Assembly: GCA_038529265.1 (NCBI GenBank)
Contig: JBCBDX010000001.1
Coordinates: 248,001 to 312,000, forward strand
DNA length: 64,000 bases
Origin: JBCBDX01 sp038529265
GTDB taxonomy: Bacteria > Pseudomonadota > Alphaproteobacteria > Rhizobiales > Rhizobiaceae
Direction of reading: 5' to 3'
Shown piece after piece: positions 35,666 to 44,697 of this stretch. Position 1 is the stretch's first letter; each line of letters starts with the position of its first letter. The translations under genes were made by a program, and so were the position numbers. Under the pieces are notes generated by a model, which was not told the DNA's origin, made no database searches, and saw nothing but the letters and a program-made list of their open reading frames with translations.

Positions 35666-36994
35666 TTAATCGATCCTTTTAAGCACTTCGCCAAGTGTCT
35701 CAAATATGAAATCGATCTCGGACTTCTCGATAATCAGTGGCGGGGACAAGGCGATGATATCACCTGTGGTCCGGATTAAGAGGTTGTGTTCATATGCATC
35801 CAGGAAGGCGGAAAATGCCCGCTTGGTTGGGTGCCCTGCGATGGGCTCCAGTTCAATCGCCCCGATCAAACCGATGTTGCGCGTATCAATGACGTGTGGA
35901 TGTTCTTTGAGCGAGTGAACACCATCGGCCCAATAGTCTGCAATCTCTGCTGTTCGCGTCAGGAGGCCTTCTTCTTGATAAGTGTCCAGCGTTCCGATGC
36001 CCGCAGCAGACGCAACCGGGTTACCTGAATATGTATAGCCATGGAAGAACTCGATAAGATGCTCAGGGCCATTCATGAAGGTCTCGTAGATTTCTGACGT
36101 GACAAACACTGCGCCCATGGGGATCACACCGTTTGTCAGCCCTTTGGCCGTGATCATGATGTCGGGCTTCACGTCAAAATAGTCAGCGGCGAACGGTGTG
36201 CCGAGCCTGCCATAGCCGGTAATCACTTCATCAAAGATGAGCAGAATCCCGTGTTCGTCGCAGATTTGGCGCAAGCGCTTCAGATAGCCTTTAGGTGGCG
36301 GAAGTACGCCGGTTGAACCGGCAACCGGCTCAACGATCACCGCTGCAATCGTGGCCGGATCGTGCAATTGGGCAATGCGCAGCAAATCATCGGCCAGCTC
36401 TACGCCATGTTCTGGCTCGTCTCTGGAAAATGCGTTCCGCTCAATGTCATGTGTGTGGCGCATATGATCGACGCCGGTTAGCAAAGTGCCGAACATTTTC
36501 CGGTTTGCTACGATACCACCGACGGAAATCCCGCCAAAGTTGACACCATGGTAGCCCCGCTCGCGCCCGATCAGCCTAAAACGCCCGCCATCTCCTTTCG
36601 CCCGATGATAGGCTAGCGCGGTTTTCAGCGCTGTTTCCACTGACTCTGAGCCGGAGTTGGTAAAAAATACATGATCAAGGCCCTGCGGCGCTATGGCTGT
36701 AAGACGCGCTGCCAGTTCAAAGGCTTTGGGGTGTCCCATTTGAAAAGCGGGAGCATAGTCCAACTGCTCGACTTGGGTCTGTATAGCCTCGACAATCTTT
36801 GGCCGTTTGTGTCCCGCATTGACACACCATAGCCCAGCGGTGCCGTCCAGTACCTGCCGGCCATCGGCTGTTTCATAGTGCATACGGTCTGCACCGACGA
36901 ACATCCGCGGGTTTTTCTTGAATTGCCGATTTGCCGTAAAGGGCATCCAGAACGCATCCAGATTGTTAGGCTTGGGATTTGTAGCGATATTCAT
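35666..36994 (-). CDS. Class III omega-amino acid:pyruvate aminotransferase
   Basis: A 442-residue PLP-dependent transaminase that moves an amino group from beta-alanine or another omega-amine to pyruvate. FWMPFTANRQFKKNPR near residues 16-31 and GLWCVNAGH near 55 are typical of this subgroup; FDEVITGYGRLG near 253-264 and the Schiff-base Lys in ITAKGLTNGVIPMG near 282 follow. I start at the ATG at 36994, since an earlier TTG at 37021 gives no recognisable extra sequence. Upstream lie an sRNA gene and then a LysR regulator, all on the same strand; regulation by that LysR protein is possible but unproven. Confidence 0.9.
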   Translation of the reverse strand: MNIATNPKPNNLDAFWMPFTANRQFKKNPRMFVGADRMHYETADGRQVLDGTAGLWCVNAGHKRPKIVEAIQTQVEQLDYAPAFQMGHPKAFELAARLTAIAPQGLDHVFFTNSGSESVETALKTALAYHRAKGDGGRFRLIGRERGYHGVNFGGISVGGIVANRKMFGTLLTGVDHMRHTHDIERNAFSRDEPEHGVELADDLLRIAQLHDPATIAAVIVEPVAGSTGVLPPPKGYLKRLRQICDEHGILLIFDEVITGYGRLGTPFAADYFDVKPDIMITAKGLTNGVIPMGAVFVTSEIYETFMNGPEHLIEFFHGYTYSGNPVASAAGIGTLDTYQEEGLLTRTAEIADYWADGVHSLKEHPHVIDTRNIGLIGAIELEPIAGHPTKRAFSAFLDAYEHNLLIRTTGDIIALSPPLIIEKSEIDFIFETLGEVLKRID

Positions 36995-37073
36995 CAGGGG
37001 CACCGTCGTATTTCCAGTCAAGCGACGACGCTAAGGATAGAAATCAGGAATGGCAAGAAGTCAGGCGGGCAGG

Positions 37074-37112
37074 AAAAAAGCCGAACCGCTGGGAGGAGGA
37101 GTGCGGTTCGGC
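37074..37112 (-). terminator. Rho-independent terminator of the alpha-r14-like sRNA
   Basis: Perfect 10 bp stem (37103-37112 with 37080-37089, GCCGAACCGC type) around a 13-base loop that contains the third CCTCCTCCC motif, followed on the minus strand by six Ts. The terminator thus doubles as a regulatory loop. Confidence 0.9.
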
Positions 37113-37200
37113 TTGATCTGCTTTGAAAGAGTGGGAGGAGGATACTCTTTCAAATGTTGAGCTAGCAGCTGGGAGGAGGATAGCTGCGTCGCTTTCAATA
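37074..37200 (-). ncRNA. Alpha-r14/NfeR1-like small RNA with three anti-Shine-Dalgarno hairpin loops
   Basis: Read on the minus strand, three successive hairpins each show TCCTCCTCCC in the loop. Stem 1: AGCTGC (37182-37187) pairs with 37165-37170; stem 2: an 11 bp perfect stem of 37144-37154 with 37122-37132; stem 3: a 10 bp perfect stem of 37103-37112 with 37080-37089, followed by six T residues (37074-37079), i.e. an intrinsic terminator. This is the plan of the rhizobial alpha-r14 family, whose member NfeR1 of Sinorhizobium meliloti pairs through CU-rich loops with ribosome-binding sites of target mRNAs. The 5' end is estimated; TTGTAC (37223-37228) and CATTTT (37200-37205), 17 bp apart, are possible promoter boxes. 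The rest of the gap 36995-37298 shows nothing else. Confidence 0.85.
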
Positions 37201-37298
37201 AAATGGAAAAAATACACCCAATGTACAACCGCCAATTGTGCAATGCACACATGCAAAATTGCATGGCTCTTTGGTGATCCAGTTTGCCGTTTTTGCCT

Positions 37299-38195
37299 TC
37301 AATATTTCCAATTTCGCGCTTTTGAGAACAAGAAGTCCCGAAAGGCCTGCAATTTTGCAGCTGAGCGCATGTTTTGAGCGTAGACAAAAAAAGTATCGAA
37401 AGAAGGCAACTGGACGTCTTCAATTACGCGCATGAGCCCTGCGTCACGTTCAACAGCGTAGTCTGGCAGCAATGCAACGCCAACGCCACGCTGAACAGCC
37501 CGCTTCACCGCCATGATGGAGTTGATCTCAAGAACCGGCTGTCTGGGCTCTTGTCCGTCACGCCCAAGATGCAGGAGTGCGTCAAGTCCACGCAAATAGT
37601 TCGGAATTGGTTCGCCGAATGCGACGATGCGATGCTTGTCCAGATCGTTGATGCTGTTGGGATTACCGAATTGTGCAATATAATTTGGCGATGCGTAGAC
37701 ATGTAAATGCACTGTAAACAGTCTGCGCTGAATGAGATCGGCCTGCTGAGGCTGTTGCAACCTGATGGCGCAATCGGCTTGGCGCATCGCCAAATCCAAT
37801 TCCTCATTCGATAAGACCATCTGCACTTGAACGTCGGGATATAGCTCAAGGAACTCTTGCACCCGGTAGGTCAACCATCCTGCCCCAAGGCCAACGGTCG
37901 TCGTGACCCGTAATGTGCCAGTCGGTTTCGACGTCTGTTCGGTTAGTTGGCTTTTGACGTTTTCCAGCTTGAGAAAAACATCATGCGCTGTGTCCAACAG
38001 CTGCTCGCCCTGTTCGGTTAATACAAGACCACGAGCGTGCCTGCTGAAAAGCGGTACGCCGATCTCTGATTCGAGCGCCGATATCTGGCGGCTGACCGCC
38101 GATTGGGAAATATGCAGCGCTTCTGCCGCTCCGGTGAACGAACCGGCATTTGCAGCGGCGTGGAAAATCCGAACTTTATCCCAATCGAGCGCCAT
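37299..38195 (-). CDS. LysR-family transcriptional regulator
   Basis: A 298-residue regulator. The N-terminal winged helix-turn-helix is clear (FTGAAEALHISQSAVSRQIS near residues 20-39, then LFSRHARGLVLTEQGEQLL), and the effector-binding domain starts near residue 92 (LRVTTTVGLGAGWLT). The ligand is unknown. It begins 27 bp downstream of the trxB stop on the same strand, so it may be cotranscribed with trxB. The sRNA and an aminotransferase gene follow. Confidence 0.92.
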   Translation of the reverse strand: MALDWDKVRIFHAAANAGSFTGAAEALHISQSAVSRQISALESEIGVPLFSRHARGLVLTEQGEQLLDTAHDVFLKLENVKSQLTEQTSKPTGTLRVTTTVGLGAGWLTYRVQEFLELYPDVQVQMVLSNEELDLAMRQADCAIRLQQPQQADLIQRRLFTVHLHVYASPNYIAQFGNPNSINDLDKHRIVAFGEPIPNYLRGLDALLHLGRDGQEPRQPVLEINSIMAVKRAVQRGVGVALLPDYAVERDAGLMRVIEDVQLPSFDTFFVYAQNMRSAAKLQAFRDFLFSKARNWKY

Positions 38196-38221
38196 GGTGA
38201 GAGTTTCTCAAATGGATGCGG

Positions 38222-39205
38222 CTATTCTGCCGCTTCCATATGCACTTCCTGTTCAGCAAGAAAGCGCTCCGCTTCGAGCGCTGCCATGCAACCCATACCT
38301 GCTGCCGTAACGGCTTGCCGATAAATGTCGTCGGTAACGTCACCCGCTGCGAATACGCCTGGCATAGAGGTCACAGTCGAATCTGGCGCGGTCCATAGAT
38401 AACCATTCGACTTCTGCTTCAGCTTGCCTTCAAACAGGGAAACGGAAGGCGCATGACCGATGGCAATGAAAATGCCATGGACATCCAAGCGTGTCGTCTC
38501 GTCCGTATTTCGGTTCTTGATAACGGCATGCGTCACCGCGGCCGGAAGCGCCGGATTGGTTTTTTCGCCTTCAATGTCGACCAGTTCGCTGTCCCAAACC
38601 ATGTTGACGTTGGGCTTGTTGAACAGTCTGTCCTGAAGGATTTTTTCTGCACGTAGCTCATCGCGTCGGTGCACGACAGTCACGGTCTTGGCGAGATTGG
38701 ATAGGTAAAGTGCTTCCTCTACAGCGGTGTTACCGCCGCCTACGACCAGAACGTCTTTGTCGCGATAGAAGAAGCCGTCACAGGTTGCGCAAGCTGAAAC
38801 GCCAAATCCCATGAACTTTTGTTCGCCCTCAATACCCAGCCACTTGGCTTGTGCCCCTGTGCAGATCACCAAAGTATCGCCCGTATACACCGTTCCGCTG
38901 TCACCAACGGCACGAAAAGGACGAACATTGAGATCGACCTCAGTGATGATGTCATTCTTGATATCGGTGCCAACATTTTCTGCCTGCTGGCGCATTTGAT
39001 CCATCATCCATGGTCCTTGAACAGCCTCTGCATAGCCTGGATAGTTCTCAACCTCTGTGGTGATCATCAATTGGCCGCCTTGCTGTAGGCCAGCCACCAT
39101 CACCGGTTTGAGCATCGCACGCGCTGCATATATCGCTGCAGTGTAGCCTGCCGGCCCTGACCCGATAATCAAAACCGGTGTGTGAATGTGTGCTTTGTCC
39201 GTCAT
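38222..39205 (-). CDS. trxB: Thioredoxin reductase
   Basis: A 327-residue FAD/NADPH enzyme that reduces thioredoxin. FAD motif IGSGPAGYTAAIYAARA near residues 13-29, redox-active CATC in SACATCDGFF near 140-149, NADPH motif VVGGGNTAVEEA near 157-168 and C-terminal FAD motif GVFAAGDVTDDIYRQAVTAA near 286-305. I start at the ATG at 39205, which gives the normal N-terminus; an in-frame extension to 39253 is not conserved. Confidence 0.96.
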   Translation of the reverse strand: MTDKAHIHTPVLIIGSGPAGYTAAIYAARAMLKPVMVAGLQQGGQLMITTEVENYPGYAEAVQGPWMMDQMRQQAENVGTDIKNDIITEVDLNVRPFRAVGDSGTVYTGDTLVICTGAQAKWLGIEGEQKFMGFGVSACATCDGFFYRDKDVLVVGGGNTAVEEALYLSNLAKTVTVVHRRDELRAEKILQDRLFNKPNVNMVWDSELVDIEGEKTNPALPAAVTHAVIKNRNTDETTRLDVHGIFIAIGHAPSVSLFEGKLKQKSNGYLWTAPDSTVTSMPGVFAAGDVTDDIYRQAVTAAGMGCMAALEAERFLAEQEVHMEAAE

Positions 39206-39299
39206 GGGATGGTCCACCAAGATATCGAAACTGTTTGATGCATAAGTAAACATCGATCAGGCATTCGCCAACCGCAAGCTTGGTCAAATTGACGTTTGC

Positions 39300-40202
39300 T
39301 CACTTGAAATGAGCAAGCTGACTCTCAACCTGCTTTTCGATGACCGAATAATCAATTGATGGATCGGCTTGTCGTGGCTGTGCAGAAAGGCCATCCATGT
39401 TGATTGAGAACAATGCTTCGATTGCTTCGCGTTGTTGATGATCGGATCTTAATGCATCCAAGTTTATCGAAACATCCGCCACATGGCTGGCGCTTTCGCG
39501 TGACACCAACCACACAAGGTAAAAGAGCGCATATCGTTCCGCTGGCGAGATCGCCTCTAGCAGTCGTGTCGTATACGCATTGAGCGGTTCATAACGACGG
39601 AAACTGATTGCACGTCGAAAATGCTCGCGCGGTTGGAGCTTTACCGGAAAACGATCCAGATGATGATGAAGCTTTCTTGAATGGCACAATTGAGCGATTG
39701 TTTGCGGTAGGAAGTACCGATTGTTGGGCCAATCGTATGAGGCAAATTGAGTGCGCGGTTCTCGCCACAAATGAATGTGGACAGCCGCATCGACACCCTT
39801 CAGCTTCGGTGTCTGGGTGCCGGACCGACAAAAGCCGAAAAACGGTGTCTTTCCGTGTTCAAACGCATGTTCCTGGCATGCCTTGATATAGGCGACCGTA
39901 CGTTTGCTGGGCTTGTTAAGAACACAGCGAACCGACGCTTCGTACGGAAAGATTGGAATAAGGTCGCGTTGCGCATCCTGCGAATGGAACGCGTAGAAAT
40001 TAGAACCAGCCCCTACTGGGTGACGCAGCCTTGCAGCGCGAATTTCTGCTTGCTCGCGCTCTCGTGCCAGCGCTCGTTTTGACCCAATATATTCGTGAAA
40101 CGGTTCGTAGAAACAAAGATAGGAATCTTGGTTTCTAAACGCATTAAACAAAAATGTGCTGCCGGTACGCCACATGGCGTGGCAAAACACTGCTTTTCTC
40201 AT
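39300..40202 (-). CDS. Sulfotransferase-like protein
   Basis: A 300-residue protein that begins with FCHAMWRTGSTFLFNAFR near residues 6-23. The RTGST element matches the 5'-phosphosulfate-binding loop of PAPS-dependent sulfotransferases (RxGSTxL). Later conserved-looking segments are HIHLWREPRTQFASYDWP near 143-160, which fits the 3'-phosphate-binding region (R-P-x-x-x-x-x-S). I infer transfer of sulfate to a sugar or lipid of the surface polysaccharide, since four glycan genes lie directly upstream on the same strand (65 bp gap). No transmembrane segment seen. The exact family is not recognised. Confidence 0.7.
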   Translation of the reverse strand: MRKAVFCHAMWRTGSTFLFNAFRNQDSYLCFYEPFHEYIGSKRALAREREQAEIRAARLRHPVGAGSNFYAFHSQDAQRDLIPIFPYEASVRCVLNKPSKRTVAYIKACQEHAFEHGKTPFFGFCRSGTQTPKLKGVDAAVHIHLWREPRTQFASYDWPNNRYFLPQTIAQLCHSRKLHHHLDRFPVKLQPREHFRRAISFRRYEPLNAYTTRLLEAISPAERYALFYLVWLVSRESASHVADVSINLDALRSDHQQREAIEALFSINMDGLSAQPRQADPSIDYSVIEKQVESQLAHFK

Positions 40203-40267
40203 ACTCGACGATCGCGCCAGAACAACCCCTCAACAAGCATACAGTGTTGATTTGTTTCAAGCCTATC

Positions 40268-41629
40268 TCAAGCGCGCAAGGTCGAAAGGACACAGTTTTC
40301 GAACGCACCAGCACGTGTTTCATCGAAATTTCGCGCTGTTATTTGATATACATTCAAACTGTCGCCGTCTGTGATCCATGAGGATATCTGATCGGTCCAG
40401 GCCCCAAGATCCCGGTTTGGTAGCGAAGGCATCAGACTGTGCCCGGCCTCATTAAGCTGTGGGGTATCGGTATGTATGACGGGTTTTCCAAATCGAAGCG
40501 CTTCTGTAACGCCGATGCCCCAGCCTTCCGCCGAGGATGGGAAAACGACAAACGTACAACTCTGATAAGCCCAGCGCAGCATCTCATTGGAGACTGAACC
40601 TAGATTGTGCACTTTTGATGCCGCGTGCGGATGTTTTTCCAGCGCTGCTTTGAAGCTCTTATAGGGCTTGTCGCGGCCGATAAGAACGAGTTCCGGTACG
40701 GTTTCTAAGCCAAGCCGATTGATGAGTTCAGACCAAACCTCTACGATAAAGTCATGGTTTTTGCGTGTGTTGAATGTTGAGACGTAAAGCGCAAACTGCT
40801 TGCCAGAAAGCGCGTTGGCAGGCTCCGTAGGTCCGTCAACAGGTAGGCCAACACCCGTTAAAGCGCATACACCGACCGAAGCTGGAAAAGGGCGATTTGG
40901 CTGCTCGCCATACCAGCTGGCGACATCGTTAGCCGTTCCTTGTGAAACGCAAACCAGCTTTGCGTTTTCATCAGCCGCGCGGAGCAACCAGCGCTTGAAC
41001 CCAGCGACCATTCGCGCCGGATGTGTCTCCGGTTCCTTCAGTGGAATAATATCGTGAACCATGTATCGCGTTTGCAGTTTTTGTTCAGTTATGGCGTTCC
41101 TGCAGACATCACGGCGGTCGACTATGTGTGAAATCAACAAACGACTGCCGTCCGGAACTGCCTTGTTTACCCGCCCAGCAAACGGGAGCCACCCGGTCGC
41201 GCGGTATGTTAGCTTCGCGCCATTGACCAGCATTCGAACCAAGGTCTTAGTCGTTTGATACAAGAGCCCTTTACGCTTTGGTGTTCGGGTCAAAAGCGCA
41301 CTTACATTCCGGCCGGTTTCCGCCTCAAAGTTCTTGATTACTGATGCACGATTTCGCCAGTAGAAAGCTAAATCTGCGGAAGTTTGCGGCGCTTCGAAGA
41401 TGTCGATCAGCTCACGCAAATGCTGATTGTCCTGCTCCGTACATGGCCGATAAATACCAAAGGTACGATCAAGATAGGCAAGCTTGAAGTCCGGTTGTGA
41501 CATGGCTGCTGCCACAATCTTCATTTCAACGCGTGGAACGCCAGTGGGGTTTTGCGGTCCCCAGCGCAGGCATCCTGTCGCGTCGATCCAATGATCGGGC
41601 TCTGATTGAGATGCCATCAACTCACTCAC
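40268..41629 (-). CDS. Glycosyltransferase, GT4-like
   Basis: A 453-residue retaining glycosyltransferase (GT-B fold). The donor-binding domain has KQFALYVSTFNTRKNHDFIV near residues 279-298, LVLIGRDKPYKSF near 323, and the acidic motif FPSSAEGWGIGVTEALRFGKPVI near 367-389, with the E-x7-E arrangement typical of GT4. The acceptor is unknown. The GTG start at 41629 overlaps the GT25 stop (GTGA); the ATG at 41617 is an alternative. It is part of the greA-lpcC glycan operon. Confidence 0.85.
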   Translation of the reverse strand: MSELMASQSEPDHWIDATGCLRWGPQNPTGVPRVEMKIVAAAMSQPDFKLAYLDRTFGIYRPCTEQDNQHLRELIDIFEAPQTSADLAFYWRNRASVIKNFEAETGRNVSALLTRTPKRKGLLYQTTKTLVRMLVNGAKLTYRATGWLPFAGRVNKAVPDGSRLLISHIVDRRDVCRNAITEQKLQTRYMVHDIIPLKEPETHPARMVAGFKRWLLRAADENAKLVCVSQGTANDVASWYGEQPNRPFPASVGVCALTGVGLPVDGPTEPANALSGKQFALYVSTFNTRKNHDFIVEVWSELINRLGLETVPELVLIGRDKPYKSFKAALEKHPHAASKVHNLGSVSNEMLRWAYQSCTFVVFPSSAEGWGIGVTEALRFGKPVIHTDTPQLNEAGHSLMPSLPNRDLGAWTDQISSWITDGDSLNVYQITARNFDETRAGAFENCVLSTLRA

Positions 41630-42429
41630 TTAAACGGTATGATGCCGGTCTTTCGCCCGCGCGCTCTGTCTGTCAGCTTTCCTGACGCAATTGTCCAGCG
41701 CTTGCCAAGCGAATGAGCAAGTTTCATCCTTAGCTGCGTTAGTCCCTTTCGCGCACCCTTGCGCGTTGCGGCAATCATGCTGCGATGGGCCGCAGTAGCC
41801 CCACCCATCCGCTCATAAATATCTTCTTGGACAAAGGGTGCAGGAACAACCTGCAAAACAGGAAGCTTTGAAAAGGCATTGTGAGGCGCCGGCATGAACA
41901 AAAACTCATCCGGGACATTGTTCAAATCAGAGCTGGCGGCAAGCGCATCCTCTGCGGTGTCGCGGTGAATAAGATAGGCGGCAGACCCATGATGCAGTCG
42001 ATGCATCACATGGACTTTATGGCTCCCTGGTGATGCGATCGGTTCATCTTCGATCACCGTCACACGACCAAATGTCTCCAAATGCACGACGCACTTCTCA
42101 TGCGTTAAAGGTAGCCAGTCAGAACTTTGCAGAAACTGAACACTGTCTTCGCCGAAGAGCAGGTCATCCTCTAAAACCAAAGCATGCTTGTGGTCGCTCT
42201 CGACCAATCGGCGCCAACATGCACGATGTGTCATAAAGGACCCGATTGAACCGGGGTCTTGATGCACCCGTGCGCTGTTTGCATACACATCATCAACGAA
42301 ACCGTCCTCGAACTCGCGGCAATCGAACGCTGGAACACGCTCCCAGTCCACCCCGCGCTTGGTCAGCTCGGCTTCCATATGCGCGCGTCGATCGACTGCC
42401 CTGTCGAGATTAATGAGAAGACGTAACAT
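41626..42429 (-). CDS. Glycosyltransferase family 25 (LPS-type) protein
   Basis: A 267-residue GT25-like transferase. The N-terminus LLINLDRAVDRRAHM (residues 4-18) is typical of this family, followed by GSFMTHRACWRRLVES near 66-81 and the acidic motif ALVLEDDLLF near 86-95. GT25 enzymes often add galactose or glucose to lipopolysaccharide. I chose the ATG at 42429, with AGGTCAGAG upstream; it lies 20 bp inside the end of the preceding gene. Confidence 0.85.
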   Translation of the reverse strand: MLRLLINLDRAVDRRAHMEAELTKRGVDWERVPAFDCREFEDGFVDDVYANSARVHQDPGSIGSFMTHRACWRRLVESDHKHALVLEDDLLFGEDSVQFLQSSDWLPLTHEKCVVHLETFGRVTVIEDEPIASPGSHKVHVMHRLHHGSAAYLIHRDTAEDALAASSDLNNVPDEFLFMPAPHNAFSKLPVLQVVPAPFVQEDIYERMGGATAAHRSMIAATRKGARKGLTQLRMKLAHSLGKRWTIASGKLTDRARGRKTGIIPFK

Positions 42430-43549
42430 TGCTCTGACCTGCAATCAGCTTCGAGTATGCATCTTGTCCCAAGGCGCGGGCTGTTAACGCTAAGACGGTT
42501 TCGTTTGTGGGCGCCTTTCGATCCCCAGGGATGAGAAAGCGATTGAATACAAAGCGGATGAACTTTTCGCGTCTTTCTGCATCGGGTGTCCAATTATAAA
42601 GCATAGCAAACTTGGAATGAAGCATCGCGCTGTCGTCTGCTTGCAGGACGAGGCCATCGATGGCGTAGTGTGCGTTGCCCAGCGTGATAACCTTTTTGCC
42701 TAAAACCAATGCCTCAAGACCGACGGTTGAATTGACCGTGACGACGGCATCTGACTTATCAAGCAAATCTCGCGTAACAGCATGGTTGGCAAAATGGATA
42801 TTGGGTAGCGTCTGGACTTGCCCTTGAATTGACAAGGGAAAGCTCGGGTGTTCCTTGATCACGAAATGCTGTGACGGGTTTGCTGAAGCAAGCTCATGGA
42901 TTTGCGCGTACAACGCCTTCATATCGTCAATCCATGGCGACAAGGCCAGGATTTGCATGTCGCTAGGCACTTGAAACGGCACAAACACATATCGCTCGGG
43001 TAGCGCTCCGTCCGCTTCCTTTTCTTGAAGCTTTGACTGCCGAACTTCAAAGTCCGCTGGCCAATCGTGGCCCGCATTCGTTTCGCTTAATGCGTCATAA
43101 AACGCAGCGTCACGGGGCAGAGAGCTCAAGCCGTTGATGCCTGAGCGATCTGCTTGCAGCGTTCCTGGAAAGAAGCCGTTCTCGACATACAAGCAGTTCA
43201 TGCCAAGCGATTGTGCGGCCAAGTCTACCAACGCATTTGGTGCAAGAAAACCATTAAAAATCAATGCAGTGCGAGAAGTGTCCGCGGCAAGTTGGCTGTA
43301 AAGTGCCCCATATTGGCGACTGATTTTCCGCTTATATATCAATTTGTAAGCGGACTTGATGAACGCGTTACCAAAAAATTTCGGATATCGAATAGCCCGC
43401 CGCATCGCATTGCGTTCTGCTATGTATGTCAGTGCATCAAGAGCCTGGATTGCGCCTGTCGCTTCAACCTTCAAGACATCGCAATCACTACCCATTGCTG
43501 CAATGAGTGGGGCTGTATTCTCCGTTTCGATCACAGCAAACCGCGTCAT
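42410..43549 (-). CDS. KpsS-like capsular polysaccharide / Kdo-transferase family protein
   Basis: A 379-residue protein resembling the KpsS/KpsC group (capsule synthesis; Kdo linker transferases): YVENGFFPGTLQADRSGIN near residues 120-138, FVPFQVPSDMQI near 190, VIKEHPSFPLSIQ near 226 and VNSTVGLEALVLGKKVITLG near 268-287. In group 2 capsules KpsC and KpsS build the poly-Kdo linker; no KpsC or exporter gene is nearby here, so its product may be attached to LPS instead. ATGA overlap with lpcC. Confidence 0.75.
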   Translation of the reverse strand: MTRFAVIETENTAPLIAAMGSDCDVLKVEATGAIQALDALTYIAERNAMRRAIRYPKFFGNAFIKSAYKLIYKRKISRQYGALYSQLAADTSRTALIFNGFLAPNALVDLAAQSLGMNCLYVENGFFPGTLQADRSGINGLSSLPRDAAFYDALSETNAGHDWPADFEVRQSKLQEKEADGALPERYVFVPFQVPSDMQILALSPWIDDMKALYAQIHELASANPSQHFVIKEHPSFPLSIQGQVQTLPNIHFANHAVTRDLLDKSDAVVTVNSTVGLEALVLGKKVITLGNAHYAIDGLVLQADDSAMLHSKFAMLYNWTPDAERREKFIRFVFNRFLIPGDRKAPTNETVLALTARALGQDAYSKLIAGQSNVTSSH

Positions 43550-44697
43550 GGCCGGTTCTCATGGAAAACGTCATTAATCGATCGTCCTGAGACTTGAGCA
43601 TAGACTTGTGCCAATTGTTGAACTTCCCTGATGATAGGGAAATCCTTGATCATGTGATGACGCGACGCTTTGGACATAGAGCTACGCGCTTCGCGATCAT
43701 CCATAAGTCTGCCCGATATGTCTGCCATCGTTGCCGCTTCCAGATCGGGCAGGATGTGGCCGGTCCTATCCTCTTCGATCAACTCCGCAAACGCACCGAC
43801 ATCAGTTGCAATAACTGGCACACCGCAGGCCATGGCCTCCAAGGGCGTTAGACCAAAACCCTCCCAACGCTGGGGTGCTAAAAAGAGATCAAGCGCTTGA
43901 TACCACCGCTCGATATCGGTGTGCTCGCCAACAAAAAGTACCCGTTCGCCCATATCTGCATCAGATATGTGCCGCTTCAGATCGTCCTGAAACTGTTGAT
44001 GTGCCTCGGTTGCCCGTCCAGCGATGATGGCAATCCAGTCGGGTCTCGTCTTCAGCGCCAATATCATCGCATTTACAAACAGATCTGTGCCTTTTTGCGC
44101 GCGTACGCGTCCAAAGCAGCCAACAATTTTCTTGTTTTTTGGCAGCTGTACCGCCTGTTTTGCAGCCGCTTTGTTAGCTGGTGGGCAAAATCGGTCAGTA
44201 TCGATGCCATGCATGATGACGCTACTTGGCACTTGCAGATAGTCGGCGGTTTTTTGGCTGGTTGCGATGACCGCATCCATGCGGTTGATCAGCCATTTGG
44301 TGTAGATGGTGTGCTTGCGTTGCGATGCCGAAGTGAATACCAGTTTCAACGGCATACGGAGAATATGGCGCAAGAACAGTCCACCAAGCATCTCGGTGTT
44401 ACGTCGTGCATGCCAAACACGAGGCTTGCCGTCTCGGGGTAGCCGATAAAGTCGCAACAATGAAGAAATGGACAGTTTCGGTAAGTCAGCCGGCAGCCCA
44501 GCACCCGCAGTTGCAATCCCAAGGCCAGTTCTGCGTTGCAACGGTATGAGCTGCACGATGGTTGAAGTGACGCCGGACAAGCGCTTTTTGAAGTTGGGAG
44601 CAATGACGATTAGTTCGTCAAAGTTGATGGGTTGTACCACGGGACAGCCTGTTGGTTCGTGTAGCCGGTGCGTGCAACGCACCGACGCACTTGTCAA
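43546..44697 (-). CDS. lpcC: LPS core mannosyltransferase LpcC-like, GT4
   Basis: A 383-residue GT4 glycosyltransferase that resembles rhizobial LpcC, which adds mannose to the inner-core Kdo. Typical segments: FKKRLSGVTSTIVQLIPLQ near residues 36-54, WHARRNTEMLGG near 94-105, VGCFGRVRAQKGTDLFVNAM near 190-209 and RWEGFGLTPLEAMACGVPVI near 278-297. The TTG start at 44697 overlaps the greA stop codon; since the first 20 residues are not typical, translation may instead begin at the GTG at 44640. Location next to greA fits rhizobial gene order. Confidence 0.85.
   Translation of the reverse strand: MTSASVRCTHRLHEPTGCPVVQPINFDELIVIAPNFKKRLSGVTSTIVQLIPLQRRTGLGIATAGAGLPADLPKLSISSLLRLYRLPRDGKPRVWHARRNTEMLGGLFLRHILRMPLKLVFTSASQRKHTIYTKWLINRMDAVIATSQKTADYLQVPSSVIMHGIDTDRFCPPANKAAAKQAVQLPKNKKIVGCFGRVRAQKGTDLFVNAMILALKTRPDWIAIIAGRATEAHQQFQDDLKRHISDADMGERVLFVGEHTDIERWYQALDLFLAPQRWEGFGLTPLEAMACGVPVIATDVGAFAELIEEDRTGHILPDLEAATMADISGRLMDDREARSSMSKASRHHMIKDFPIIREVQQLAQVYAQVSGRSINDVFHENRP

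Noticed and set aside
37080..37187. Three repeats of GGGAGGAGGA considered as a CRISPR-like or ribosome-site array
   Set aside because: The repeats lie in loops of different inverted repeats rather than between uniform spacers, and no gene starts follow them; the sRNA explanation fits all three and the T-run.
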